Origin: an uncultured Sutterella sp.
GTDB taxonomy: Bacteria; Pseudomonadota; Gammaproteobacteria; Burkholderiales; Burkholderiaceae_F
DNA length: 7,296 bases
Reading direction: 5' to 3'
NCBI GenBank assembly: GCA_934255515.1
Contig: CAKQON010000080.1
Span: 1 to 7,296, forward strand
The notes below the pieces were generated by a model. The model was given only the letters and a program-made list of their open reading frames with translations, made no database searches and had not been told where the DNA came from. Both the position numbers and the translations under genes were made by a program. Below, piece by piece: positions 1 to 6,235 of this stretch; within the stretch, counting starts at the first letter, position 1; each line of letters begins with the position of its first letter.

Positions 1-76
1 CGATGAGATTTGAACTCATATGGATTGCTCCGCTACCCCCTCAAAGTAGTGCGTCTACCAATTTCGCCACGACCGC
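1..76 (-). tRNA. tRNA-Leu(GAG), 3' end cut by the window edge
   Basis: Read on the minus strand, the sequence folds as a class II tRNA. The 5' acceptor arm is GCGGTCG (76-70), then TG and the D-stem GCG/CGC around a loop with GG and TAGA. The anticodon stem CTACT/GGTAG encloses TTGAGGG, giving anticodon GAG at 42-40, which reads leucine CUU/CUC codons. A long variable arm (GGA/TCC stem, GCAA loop) and the T-arm ATGAG-TTCAAAT-CTCAT follow. Only the first two bases of the 3' acceptor strand (CG, matching the 5' arm) are inside the window; the rest, the discriminator and any CCA lie beyond base 1. The gene sits 68 bp after secG on the same strand with no obvious promoter of its own, so it is probably cut from the secG transcript. 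In related Burkholderiales nuoA follows here, which is an expectation not visible in this window. Confidence 0.95.
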
Positions 77-92
77 GGCCCTTCAAGTTGTT

Positions 93-134
93 CTCTGCTG
101 ATTTGTTTTTGAACTGAGGTGTTCATCAGCAGAG
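93..134 (-). other. Hairpin between secG and tRNA-Leu
   Basis: A perfect 10-bp inverted repeat (CTCTGCTGAT at 93-102, ATCAGCAGAG at 125-134) encloses a second 4-bp stem (GAAC 111-114 / GTTC 121-124) stacked directly on it, with an 8-nt T-rich bulge on one side (103-110). On the transcribed minus strand it starts 10 nt after the secG stop and ends 16 nt before the tRNA. No T-run follows, so it is unlikely to be an intrinsic terminator. It may protect the secG mRNA end or guide separation of the tRNA from the mRNA; that role is inference. Confidence 0.6.
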
Positions 135-144
135 GAAAAGAATT

Positions 145-504
145 CTACCTCGGAATTTGATTGACGGGGGCATTATTTTGATTGTTGGGCATCCCCTGTT
201 CTTGGGATGCTGGTTGCTCGACCGTCGAAAGGACGCCGCCCTGGGGGACGGAGGCGCGCTTGTTGAAGGCGCCGGAGGCGAGCGTAAGCGCAATGGTGGA
301 GCAGAAGAAGACCGTTGCGGCAATGGCGGTTGAGCGCGAGAGGAAGTTCGCGCTGCCTGTGGCGCCGAAGACGGAGCCGGAGGCGCCGCTGCCGAAGGCT
401 GCGCCGAGATCGGCGCCCTTGCCGTGCTGCATCAGCACGAGGACGATGACGACGACGGCTGAGATGATCTGCAGAACAAGCGCAATGCTGAGCAGGAAGT
501 GCAT
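145..504 (-). CDS. secG: SecG, protein-export membrane subunit
   Basis: SecG is the small non-essential subunit of the SecYEG channel in the inner membrane; it aids SecA-driven export of unfolded proteins. The 119-residue product has the family layout: a first hydrophobic segment at about residues 3-25, a conserved glycine-rich cytoplasmic loop ([19 protein letters not shown] at 25-43, then [13 protein letters not shown] up to residue 57), and a second hydrophobic segment at about 58-77. The tail is polar and rich in Gln/Asn, as is usual and poorly conserved. The length is close to E. coli SecG (110). The ATG at 504 is the natural start because the first membrane segment begins at once; the ribosome site before it is weak (AGAGAA). 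The gene lies 42 bp after tpiA with no terminator between them, so the two are probably co-transcribed, and tRNA-Leu follows. Confidence 0.96.
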   Translation of the reverse strand: MHFLLSIALVLQIISAVVVIVLVLMQHGKGADLGAAFGSGASGSVFGATGSANFLSRSTAIAATVFFCSTIALTLASGAFNKRASVPQGGVLSTVEQPASQEQGMPNNQNNAPVNQIPR

Positions 505-546
505 GGTTCTCTAAACCTTTAATGCTTGGAAAAAAGTGGGGTGAAA

Positions 547-1302
547 TCAGGGTCTGGCCGCAGAGAGCGCCTCGCCGATGCTGTAGAAGCTCTGTGCGTT
601 GAGAGAGGCACCGCCGACAAGCGCGCCGTCAATGTCGGCTTCGGCAAAGAGCAAAGCCGCATTTTCGGGCGTGACGCTGCCGCCGTAAAGAATCGGTGTG
701 AGCTTGCCCGCTCCCGGAGCCGCCTGCACGAGGCGCGCGCGGATGCCAGCATGCACGGTCTGAGCCGTTGCCGGATCAGCAGACCTGCCCGTGCCGATGG
801 CCCAGACGGGTTCATAGGCAATTGCGCCGATGCTTTCGGGTTTCAGAACAGCGAGGACGGCATTGAGCTGACGGAGAATGACGGCGGGCGTCTCTCCGCG
901 CTCGCGTTCCTCAAGCGTTTCGCCCACGCAGATGACGGGGCGGATGCCGTTCTTCACGAGCGTAACGGCCTTCATGGCGACGCGGTTGTCCGTTTCGCCG
1001 TAAAGGCGCCTTCTTTCGGAGTGGCCGACGATGGCGAACCGGATGCCGAAGTCCGCGAGCATCGCCGCAGAGACTTCGCCCGTGAAGGCGCCGGATGAAT
1101 TTTCATTCACGTCTTCGGCGCCGATTTCAATCGAGGTGTCCCGGCAGGCTTCGGTGAGCCCGGGAAGATAAATGAAGGGCGCGCAGACAACCGTGCGGCA
1201 GGAAAGGCGCACAGGTTCCGCAAGGAAGTTTTTAACCCAGAGGGCATTGGCTTCCAGACTGCCGTTCATCTTCCAGTTGGCTATGACGATTCGTTCGCGC
1301 AT
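547..1302 (-). CDS. tpiA: Triosephosphate isomerase
   Basis: The enzyme interconverts dihydroxyacetone phosphate and glyceraldehyde 3-phosphate in glycolysis and gluconeogenesis, in the cytoplasm. The 251-residue product is a full-length TIM barrel (family about 250). Active-site residues are all present: Asn9 and Lys11 in NWKMNG, His94 in IVGHSERR, and Glu164 in AYEPVWAIGTG, whose tail is mobile loop 6 (165-172). The phosphate-binding GGSV (207-210) and GALVGGASL (226-234) are intact, as is the dimer-contact GAFTGE (71-76). One small oddity: the usually invariant GAQ before that segment reads GAE (Glu63). The start at 1302 gives the standard N-terminus; an AGAGA stretch about 12 nt upstream is only a modest ribosome site. 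It is followed closely by secG, the common Burkholderiales order. The 212-bp gap before it contains the two pnp-end hairpins and presumably its promoter. Confidence 0.97.
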   Translation of the reverse strand: MRERIVIANWKMNGSLEANALWVKNFLAEPVRLSCRTVVCAPFIYLPGLTEACRDTSIEIGAEDVNENSSGAFTGEVSAAMLADFGIRFAIVGHSERRRLYGETDNRVAMKAVTLVKNGIRPVICVGETLEERERGETPAVILRQLNAVLAVLKPESIGAIAYEPVWAIGTGRSADPATAQTVHAGIRARLVQAAPGAGKLTPILYGGSVTPENAALLFAEADIDGALVGGASLNAQSFYSIGEALSAARP

Positions 1303-1326
1303 GAAGTATTCGTAATCTCTCTAAAG

Positions 1327-1378
1327 CGGGAAAAATTCCCGGATTCCGCAGGTGCAAAGAATGATTCTAACTTCTTTG
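1327..1378. repeat. Two inverted repeats in the tpiA upstream region
   Basis: CAAAGAA (1355-1361) and TTCTTTG (1372-1378) form a 7-bp inverted repeat; nested inside its left half is AGAAT-g-ATTCT. Nearer to tpiA, CGGGAA (1327-1332) and TTCCCG (1336-1341) form a 6-bp stem with a 3-nt loop in the presumed 5' leader. A TAGAAT box (minus strand, 1368-1363) resembles a -10 element but has no good -35 partner. These could be an operator or merely chance; the spacing does not match an operator I can name. Confidence 0.3.
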
Positions 1379-1401
1379 CCTCTGACGGATCTTATGCGTG
1401 G

Positions 1402-1442
1402 AAAAGCCGGCGTGCGTCCTTGGACAGACGCAGGGCCGGCTT
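1402..1442 (-). terminator. Probable intrinsic terminator of pnp
   Basis: A long hairpin pairs AAGCCGGC (1404-1411) with GCCGGCTT (1435-1442) and, inside it, TGCGTC (1413-1418) with GACGCA (1427-1432), leaving only a 1/2-nt internal bulge and an 8-nt loop. On the minus strand the stem ends in GGCTTTTCC, so a short T4 tract follows the GC-rich stem. Its position about 70 nt after the pnp stop and before tpiA fits termination of pnp transcription. The T tract is short, so read-through into tpiA is possible. Confidence 0.6.
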
Positions 1443-1468
1443 GAAGCAAAAGCGCTACAGGCATTTGG

Positions 1469-1503
1469 GGCGGGAAGAACGATGAAAAAACCGTTTTCCC
1501 GCC
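1469..1503 (-). other. Hairpin immediately after the pnp stop codon
   Basis: GGCGGGAA (1469-1476) pairs with TTCCCGCC (1496-1503), and AACG (1478-1481) with CGTT (1492-1495), with one bulged G and a 10-nt A-rich loop: 12 Watson-Crick pairs in all. It begins 11 nt downstream of the pnp stop codon on the minus strand. No T-run follows, so it is better read as a 3'-end stabilising structure that blocks 3'-5' exonucleases, or as the first half of a double terminator together with the hairpin at 1404-1442. Confidence 0.5.
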
Positions 1504-1514
1504 GGGCTCAAACG

Positions 1515-3641
1515 TTACTGCTGCTGAGCGCCTTCGTCGCGCAGGAGCGCCTTCATGGAAAGACGAACGCGGCCCTTCTCGTCGGCTTCAATAACCTTGA
1601 CGCGGACCTTCTGGCCTTCCTTCAGGTAGTCGGAAACGGCGTTGACGCGCTCGTTGGCGATCTGGCTGATGTGGAGGAGACCGTCCTTGCCCGGAAGGAG
1701 CTGAACGATGGCGCCGAAGTCGAGGAGGCGCGTAACCGTGCCTTCGTAGATCTGGCCGGCTTCAACTTCTGCCGTGATGTCCTCGATGCGCTTACGGGCA
1801 GCAGCAACGCGGGCCATGTCGGGCGAGGAGATCGTGACGGTGCCGTCGTCCTCAACATTGATGGTCGTGCCGGTTTCTTCGGTGAGCGCGCGGATCACGG
1901 AGCCGCCCTTGCCGATCACGTCGCGGATCTTTTCCGGATTGATCTTGAAGGAGACCATGCGCGGAGCAAAGTCGGAGAGCTCCTTCGCGCCGCCGCCCGC
2001 CATGTCGTGCATGCGGCCGAGGATGTGCTGACGGCCTTCATGCGCCTGCGCGAGGGCAGCCTGCATGATTTCAGCCGTGATGCCTTCGATCTTGATGTCC
2101 ATCTGAAGCGCCGTCACGCCGTTTTCCGTGCCGGCAACCTTGAAGTCCATGTCGCCCAGGTGATCCTCGTCGCCGAGAATGTCGGTGAGGACGGCAAAGC
2201 GGTTGCCTTCCTTGATGAGGCCCATCGCGACGCCGGCAACGTAGTCCTTCAGCGGAACGCCGGCATCGAGCATCGAGAGGCAGCCGCCACAGACGGAAGC
2301 CATCGAGGAGGAGCCGTTCGATTCGCAGATTTCAGAAACGACGCGGATCGTGTACTGGAAGTCTTCAGCAGAGGGCAGAACCGCCTTCAGGGCGCGCTTG
2401 GCGAGACGGCCGTGGCCGATTTCGCGGCGCTTCGGGGAGCCGACGCGGCCCGTTTCGCCCGTGGCGAACGGGGGCATGTTGTAGTGGAGCATGAAGCGGT
2501 CGTGCGATTCTTCGCAGAGACCGTCGATGATCTGCTCGTCCTGCTTCGTGCCGAGAGTCGTCGTGACGAGCGCCTGGGTTTCGCCGCGGGTGAAGAGGGC
2601 GGAGCCGTGGGTGCGCGGAAGCACGCCCTGACGAATTTCGATCGGGCGGACCGTGCGGGTATCGCGGCCGTCGATGCGGGGTTCGCCGGCGAGAATCTGG
2701 GAGCGGACGAGGTGGGCCTCGAGCTCGAAGAGGATGCCGTGAACTTCGTTCATGTCGGGCGCTTCGGTGCCGGCGGCTTCAGCGTCGGCGGCGAGCGTCT
2801 TCTCGACGAGTTCATAGACTTCGCGGAGCTTGTCGTTGCGGGCCTGCTTGGAGCGGATCGCATAGGCGGCGTGGAGGCCTTCGTTGGAGATCTCGGTCAC
2901 GCGGGCGATGAGCGCCTCATTGCGGGCGGGCGGCTGCCAATCCCAGGCGGGCTTGCCGGCCTTCGCGACGAGTTCGTTGATCGCCTTGATGGCGGTCTGC
3001 ATTTCGCGGTGGCCGAACATCACGGCGTCGAGCATCGTCTTCTCGGGAAGGATGTCGGCTTCGGATTCAACCATGAGCACCGCGCGTTCCGTGCCGGCGA
3101 CGACGAGGTCGAGGCGCGAGGTCTTCAGCTCTTCGGTGGTGGGGTTGAGAACGAACTGGTCGTTGATGTAGCCCACGCGGCAGGCGCCGATCGGGCCGCG
3201 GAAGGGAATGCCGGAGACGGCGAGAGCGGCGGAGGTGCCGATCATCGCGGGGATGTCCGGATCAACCTGCGGGTCGGCGGAGAGAACGTGAATGATGACC
3301 TGGACTTCATTGAAGAATCCGTCCGGGAAGAGCGGGCGGATCGGGCGATCAATGAGGCGGCTCGTGAGCGTTTCCTTTTCAGAGGGACGCCCTTCGCGCT
3401 TGAAGAAGCCGCCGGGGATGCGGCCAGCCGCGTAGGTCTTTTCAATGTAGTCGACGGTGAGCGGGAAGAAGTCCTGACCGGGCTTGGCTTCCTTCTTGCA
3501 GACGACGGTGGCGAGAACCACGGTGTCGTCCATGCGGCAGACGACGGCGCCGGTTGCCTGACGGGCGATTTCGCCGGTTTCAAGCGTGACGTCGTGATTA
3601 CCGAACCGGAAGGACTGCGTTGCTTTATTGAACATCGTCAT
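1515..3641 (-). CDS. pnp: Polynucleotide phosphorylase
   Basis: Pnp is a trimeric 3'-5' exoribonuclease that degrades RNA by phosphorolysis and can also add tails; in many bacteria it joins the RNA degradosome. The 708-residue product (E. coli 711) has the full architecture: RNase PH domain 1 at about 15-150 ([20 protein letters not shown]), a helical domain at about 155-310, and catalytic RNase PH domain 2 at about 325-550. The latter carries the phosphate-binding GSSSMAS (443-449) and acidic residues Asp491 and Asp497 in [16 protein letters not shown] domain follows (GKGG at 577-580), then an S1 domain (about 628-697). Only a short tail ends the protein. I chose the ATG at 3641 because AAGGAAG lies 8 nt upstream; the ATG at 3635 is too far from it, and an upstream in-frame ATG at 3782 would add 47 unrelated residues covering leader hairpins. 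It follows rpsO, the classic pairing. Confidence 0.97.
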   Translation of the reverse strand: MTMFNKATQSFRFGNHDVTLETGEIARQATGAVVCRMDDTVVLATVVCKKEAKPGQDFFPLTVDYIEKTYAAGRIPGGFFKREGRPSEKETLTSRLIDRPIRPLFPDGFFNEVQVIIHVLSADPQVDPDIPAMIGTSAALAVSGIPFRGPIGACRVGYINDQFVLNPTTEELKTSRLDLVVAGTERAVLMVESEADILPEKTMLDAVMFGHREMQTAIKAINELVAKAGKPAWDWQPPARNEALIARVTEISNEGLHAAYAIRSKQARNDKLREVYELVEKTLAADAEAAGTEAPDMNEVHGILFELEAHLVRSQILAGEPRIDGRDTRTVRPIEIRQGVLPRTHGSALFTRGETQALVTTTLGTKQDEQIIDGLCEESHDRFMLHYNMPPFATGETGRVGSPKRREIGHGRLAKRALKAVLPSAEDFQYTIRVVSEICESNGSSSMASVCGGCLSMLDAGVPLKDYVAGVAMGLIKEGNRFAVLTDILGDEDHLGDMDFKVAGTENGVTALQMDIKIEGITAEIMQAALAQAHEGRQHILGRMHDMAGGGAKELSDFAPRMVSFKINPEKIRDVIGKGGSVIRALTEETGTTINVEDDGTVTISSPDMARVAAARKRIEDITAEVEAGQIYEGTVTRLLDFGAIVQLLPGKDGLLHISQIANERVNAVSDYLKEGQKVRVKVIEADEKGRVRLSMKALLRDEGAQQQ

Positions 3642-3656
3642 GAGTAATGCTTCCTT
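3642..3656 (-). promoter_or_regulatory. Ribosome-binding site that fixes the pnp start
   Basis: AAGGAAG (minus strand, 3656-3650) stands 8 nt before the ATG at 3641 and 14 nt before the second ATG at 3635. This supports a protein beginning MTMFNKATQ rather than MFNKATQ or the much longer in-frame reading from 3782. Confidence 0.75.
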
Positions 3657-3708
3657 ATTTTCTCTGGGAGGATGTCTTTTCGCTGACGTTCCATTTCTTC
3701 CCGCTTTC

Positions 3709-3788
3709 GCCGGCGGTTCGGATTCGAATCGCCGGCACGCTGCGGTTTGAGCATTCACGGCTTGAGAAAAGTAAGTGCTCAAATCGCA
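3709..3788 (-). promoter_or_regulatory. Structured pnp mRNA leader with two tandem long stem-loops
   Basis: Two adjacent inverted repeats fill the middle of the rpsO-pnp gap. The first (3741-3753 with 3776-3788) is 13 positions long, TGCG-TTTGAGCA against TGCTCAAA-CGCA with one non-Watson-Crick position, around a 22-nt loop. The second (3709-3720 with 3725-3736) is GCCGGCG-TTCG against CGAA-CGCCGGC, again with one non-Watson-Crick position and a 4-nt loop. In E. coli the pnp leader forms a long stem cut by RNase III, after which PNPase removes the duplex and represses its own translation. The position and stem lengths here suggest the same type of control; the sequence itself only shows the stems. 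Confidence 0.55.
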
Positions 3789-3856
3789 ACGCGCTTGGGG
3801 TGGAAGGCAGGAGAATGAGAGGTTTTCGTCAACGATCAGACGGGGTTGGCAGATAG

Positions 3857-3890
3857 GACGACGGCCTGTCGAAATCGGCAGGCCGTTGTC
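3857..3890 (-). terminator. Terminator-like hairpin after rpsO
   Basis: A hairpin starts 18 nt after the rpsO stop. ACGGCCTG (3861-3868) pairs with CAGGCCGT (3879-3886); flanking GAC/GTC and inner CG/CG pairs extend it to 15 positions with a 4-nt loop, and two of these are A-C mismatches on the transcribed strand. The bases after it (CGTCGTCCTATCT) are not a proper T-run. It may be a leaky rpsO terminator like t1 of E. coli, an mRNA-end barrier or a processing site between rpsO and pnp. Confidence 0.45.
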
Positions 3891-3908
3891 TTGAGAATCT
3901 CTTCGAGC

Positions 3909-4172
3909 TTACTTGCGCAGATTGAGCGTGTCGATCAGCTTGCGGTAGGCGTTAAGATCGGTGCGCTTCAGGTAGTCAAGGAGCTTGCGGCGGCGCGAAA
4001 CCATGCGGAGCAGGCCGCGGCGGCTGTGATGATCCTTGGCGTGGACCTTGAAGTGATCCGTGAGGTGATTGATGCGGGCCGTAAGAAGGGCCACCTGGAC
4101 CTCGGGAGAGCCAGTGTCGCCTTCGGCGCGCTGGAACTTGGCAACGATCTCAGACTTGGTCAGTTCAGACAT
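3909..4172 (-). CDS. rpsO: Ribosomal protein S15
   Basis: S15 is a primary binder of the central domain of 16S rRNA and helps assemble the small-subunit platform. The 87-residue product (E. coli 89) aligns across the whole family: [19 protein letters not shown] (19-37), then the RNA-contacting [12 protein letters not shown] (47-58), [11 protein letters not shown] (60-70), and a C-terminal helix ending LNLRK. An in-frame ATG at 4271 would add 33 residues, but it lies in the predicted promoter. The ATG at 4172 has AGGA about 6 nt upstream and gives the family's usual N-terminus. Its own promoter lies upstream and pnp follows after 267 nt. S15 represses its own translation through mRNA leader structures in several bacteria; the roughly 64-nt leader here (including a possible CACG/CGTG stem around 4209-4233) could serve that purpose, but this is untested inference. 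Confidence 0.97.
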   Translation of the reverse strand: MSELTKSEIVAKFQRAEGDTGSPEVQVALLTARINHLTDHFKVHAKDHHSRRGLLRMVSRRRKLLDYLKRTDLNAYRKLIDTLNLRK

Positions 4173-4242
4173 GGATATTCCTGTCAAAGAGATGGTAAAA
4201 CTTGCGGACACGAGCGTTGTGACTCGAGCCGTGAAAGCGGGC

Positions 4243-4271
4243 ATTTTATCTGCCTTACGGGCGCCATGCAA
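4243..4271 (-). promoter_or_regulatory. Predicted sigma70-type promoter of rpsO
   Basis: On the minus strand TTGCAT (4271-4266) is separated by 17 nt from TAAAAT (4248-4243; five of six match the TATAAT consensus). Transcription would begin near 4236, leaving a leader of about 64 nt. The -35 box matches the consensus only in its TTG. It overlaps a 5-bp inverted repeat, ATGCA (4266-4270) and TGCAT (4278-4282), which could bind a regulator or be chance. No terminator is visible between the permease stop (4327) and this promoter, so read-through from the permease gene is also possible. Confidence 0.6.
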
Positions 4272-4326
4272 GCAAAATGCATTGTTTTTTCATCATGACG
4301 CCCTGAGTCTGGACTTTTGTTGAGTA

Positions 4327-4992
<666 letters not shown>

Positions 4993-5007
4993 GGTGTTTC
5001 TATAGAG

Positions 5008-5034
5008 ACTGATCAGTGCCGGAGGTCCGCCGGC
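5008..5034. repeat. Palindrome and small hairpin just upstream of the permease start
   Basis: ACTGATCAGT (5008-5017) is a perfect 10-bp palindrome located 16-25 nt before the permease ATG. Directly upstream of it on the minus strand, GCCGG (5018-5022) and CCGGC (5030-5034) form a 5-bp stem with a 7-nt loop. They occupy the place where a ribosome site or operator would be expected. Function unknown. Confidence 0.4.
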
Positions 5035-5040
5035 TGTGGG

Positions 5041-5063
5041 AAAAACGGATGAATCATCATCCG
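5041..5063 (-). terminator. Terminator-like hairpin in the permease leader
   Basis: On the minus strand CGGATGATGATTCATCCG (5063-5046) forms a 7-bp stem with a 4-nt loop, followed directly by TTTTTCCC (5045-5038). This is a compact intrinsic-terminator shape. It ends about 48 nt before the permease start codon, so it either marks the end of an upstream transcript or acts as a conditional attenuator of the permease gene. Confidence 0.6.
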
Positions 5064-5091
5064 GGCTCTGTTTGATTGAGTGAGCTGATGC

Positions 5092-5117
5092 ATGCCTGAG
5101 GAAGACAAGCTCAGCAT
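5092..5117 (-). other. Hairpin upstream of the leader terminator
   Basis: ATG-CTGAG (5092-5094 and 5096-5100) pairs with CTCAG-CAT (5110-5117): 8 base pairs, one bulged base and a 9-nt loop. It lies between the terminator of the binding-protein gene and the terminator-like stem at 5046-5063. CATCCGG at 5115-5121 repeats CATCCGG at 5058-5064, so on the transcribed strand this upstream copy of CGGATG could pair with the 3' arm of the later terminator. Confidence 0.4.
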
Positions 5118-5152
5118 CCGGCTTTGGTCCGGCCGCGGCATTCTATATGACG

Positions 5153-5188
5153 CCGGCATCGCGTTCGCGAAAAGAACGTCGATGCCGG
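5153..5188 (-). other. Long hairpin after the binding-protein terminator
   Basis: CCGGCATCG (5153-5161) pairs with CGATGCCGG (5180-5188), extended by CGTTC (5162-5166) with GAACG (5174-5178): 14 Watson-Crick pairs with one bulged T and a 7-nt loop. On the minus strand it follows immediately after the T-run of the preceding terminator, and no T-run follows its own 3' side. It could be a second, backup barrier at the end of the binding-protein transcript or the first element of the permease leader. A TATAGA box at 5147-5142 just beyond it resembles a -10 element but has no acceptable -35. Confidence 0.5.
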
Positions 5189-5221
5189 AAAAATGCCTGT
5201 CTCAGGGACTTCCCCGACAGG
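5189..5221 (-). terminator. Intrinsic terminator of the binding-protein gene
   Basis: On the minus strand CCTGTC (5221-5216) pairs with GACAGG (5201-5196), with an inner GGGA/TCCC stem between them, and the hairpin is followed by CATTTTTCC (T5 at 5193-5189). It starts 33 nt after the binding-protein stop codon. This shows that the binding-protein gene can be transcribed as its own unit and need not be co-transcribed with the permease. Confidence 0.75.
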
Positions 5222-5254
5222 TCTTGCTGGCGCGCGCGAGCGGCGTCCGAAGGA

Positions 5255-6007
5255 TTATTCCTGGAACCACTTGCTGTAGATCTTATCGACTTCGCCCGAA
5301 GCCTTCAGGTCTGCATAGGCTTTGTTGAGCTTCTCGAGGAGCTGGGTGTTTCCCTTCTTCACGGCAAAGCCGAAGCTCTCCGCATCGGCGATGTAGGCCG
5401 GAATCGTGAGGACCTTCGCGGCGCGCTCCTGGTTCTTGAGGTAGTAGGCGAGCACCGGGCGGTCGAGCACGACGGCGTTGGAGTTGCCGGACATCAGGTC
5501 CATGAAGGCTTCGCTCGTGGTATTGAAGCTCGACACCTTGGCGCCCGGGATCGTTTTGGCCTTTTCAGCGCCCGTGGTGCCGATCTGAACGGCAAGGTTC
5601 GTGTTCTTCAGATCGTCGAAGGTCTTGTACTTCCCAACGTTCTTTTTCTGAATGAGCATCGAGAGGCCGGACGTGTAGTAGGGCGTCGTGAAGTCGACGC
5701 GCTTCTGGCGTTCGGGCGTAATGGAAACGCCCGCGGCGATCACGTCGATCGTGCCCGTCATGACGGCCGGGACGAGGGCGTCAAAGCCCATATTGAGGAT
5801 TTCGACGTCGTAGCCCGCCTTGTCGCCAACAGCGCGGATGAGATCCATGTCGAAGCCCGTGTATTCCTTCGTCTTCGTATCAAGGAATTCGAAGGGCGCA
5901 AAAGTGGGCTCAGTGCCAACGCGCAGCAGGTCGCGGGCTTCACCGATCGAAGCGGCAAGACCGCAGGCAACTGCACAGGCGCAGACGACAAAATTCTTGA
6001 ACTGCAT
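5255..6007 (-). CDS. Periplasmic amino-acid-binding protein of an ABC importer (family 3, GlnH-like)
   Basis: This protein would capture a polar amino acid in the periplasm and deliver it to the permease. The 250-residue precursor starts with a signal peptide (Lys4, hydrophobic core about 6-20, probable cleavage after GEA at residue 24). The mature part is a complete two-lobe binding protein: VGTEPTFAPFEF (30-41), GFDMDL (51-56), AAGVSITPER with ligand-clamping Arg100, IGTTG (142-146), and VVLDRP with Asp182, expected to hold the amino group. E. coli GlnH contacts Asp10, Lys115 and His156 correspond here to Glu33, Gln141 and Leu181, so glutamine specificity should not be assumed. Cys15 sits in AVACG, a poor lipobox; lipid anchoring is a less likely alternative. 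The ATG at 6007 has GGAG 8 nt upstream. The gene has its own terminator; the permease follows 262 bp on. Confidence 0.93.
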   Translation of the reverse strand: MQFKNFVVCACAVACGLAASIGEARDLLRVGTEPTFAPFEFLDTKTKEYTGFDMDLIRAVGDKAGYDVEILNMGFDALVPAVMTGTIDVIAAGVSITPERQKRVDFTTPYYTSGLSMLIQKKNVGKYKTFDDLKNTNLAVQIGTTGAEKAKTIPGAKVSSFNTTSEAFMDLMSGNSNAVVLDRPVLAYYLKNQERAAKVLTIPAYIADAESFGFAVKKGNTQLLEKLNKAYADLKASGEVDKIYSKWFQE

Positions 6008-6068
6008 GACTGAATCTCCGGAAGTGGTTTCTCGTTCGTTTTCCGGATGCCCGTTGCTGGCGGATAAA

Positions 6069-6093
6069 CCGGATCATATTTCCGGGGATCATA
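6069..6093 (-). promoter_or_regulatory. Possible promoter/operator region of the binding-protein gene
   Basis: The 228-bp gap between dnaQ and the binding-protein gene contains two copies of GGATCATA (6071-6078 and 6086-6093), 15 bp apart. Each gives TATGAT on the minus strand, a five-of-six match to a -10 box. The downstream copy is inside the inverted repeat CCGGA/TCCGG (6069-6085). Neither has a credible -35 at 16-18 nt, so a promoter here would need an activator or is not real. No clear terminator for dnaQ is visible in this gap. Confidence 0.3.
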
Positions 6094-6235
6094 GCGGTCG
6101 GCAGGCTTCGGGCCGCGCGCAATGTCGTCTCTTCTTGTCCCAACCGGAATTACGATGGTTTTCCTTGAGGATTCATGCGATTAAAGCGCGAGAATGGCCG
6201 TGCTATTGGCGGATTTGGTCGACAAAATGGCGCAC

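Noticed and set aside
526..1098. A 190-codon plus-strand frame opposite tpiA
   Set aside because: Antisense to tpiA, which has all catalytic motifs; the plus frame has none.
1355..1378. A Fur box in the tpiA upstream repeat
   Set aside because: By eye only about half of the 19 consensus positions match, too few to claim iron control.
1398..3647. A 749-codon open frame on the plus strand opposite pnp
   Set aside because: It lies wholly antisense to an unmistakable pnp gene; long antisense frames arise from GC-rich codon use. Its translation shows no family motif and is rich in the Asp/Arg/Ala/Gly pattern typical of such shadows.
3642..3782. N-terminal extension of pnp by 47 residues from an upstream in-frame ATG
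   Set aside because: The extension covers the leader hairpins, matches nothing in the family, and the ATG at 3641 has a good ribosome site at correct spacing.
4173..4271. N-terminal extension of S15 by 33 residues
   Set aside because: It would place translation over the predicted promoter; the ATG at 4172 has AGGA upstream and gives the normal S15 length.
5013..5093. A 26-codon leader peptide frame on the minus strand before the permease
   Set aside because: It spans the terminator-like stem, which made a leader-peptide attenuator tempting. It has no convincing ribosome site and no run of a single amino acid.
5147..6013. A 288-codon plus-strand frame opposite the binding-protein gene
   Set aside because: Antisense to a clear family-3 binding protein, with no recognisable domain or ribosome site.
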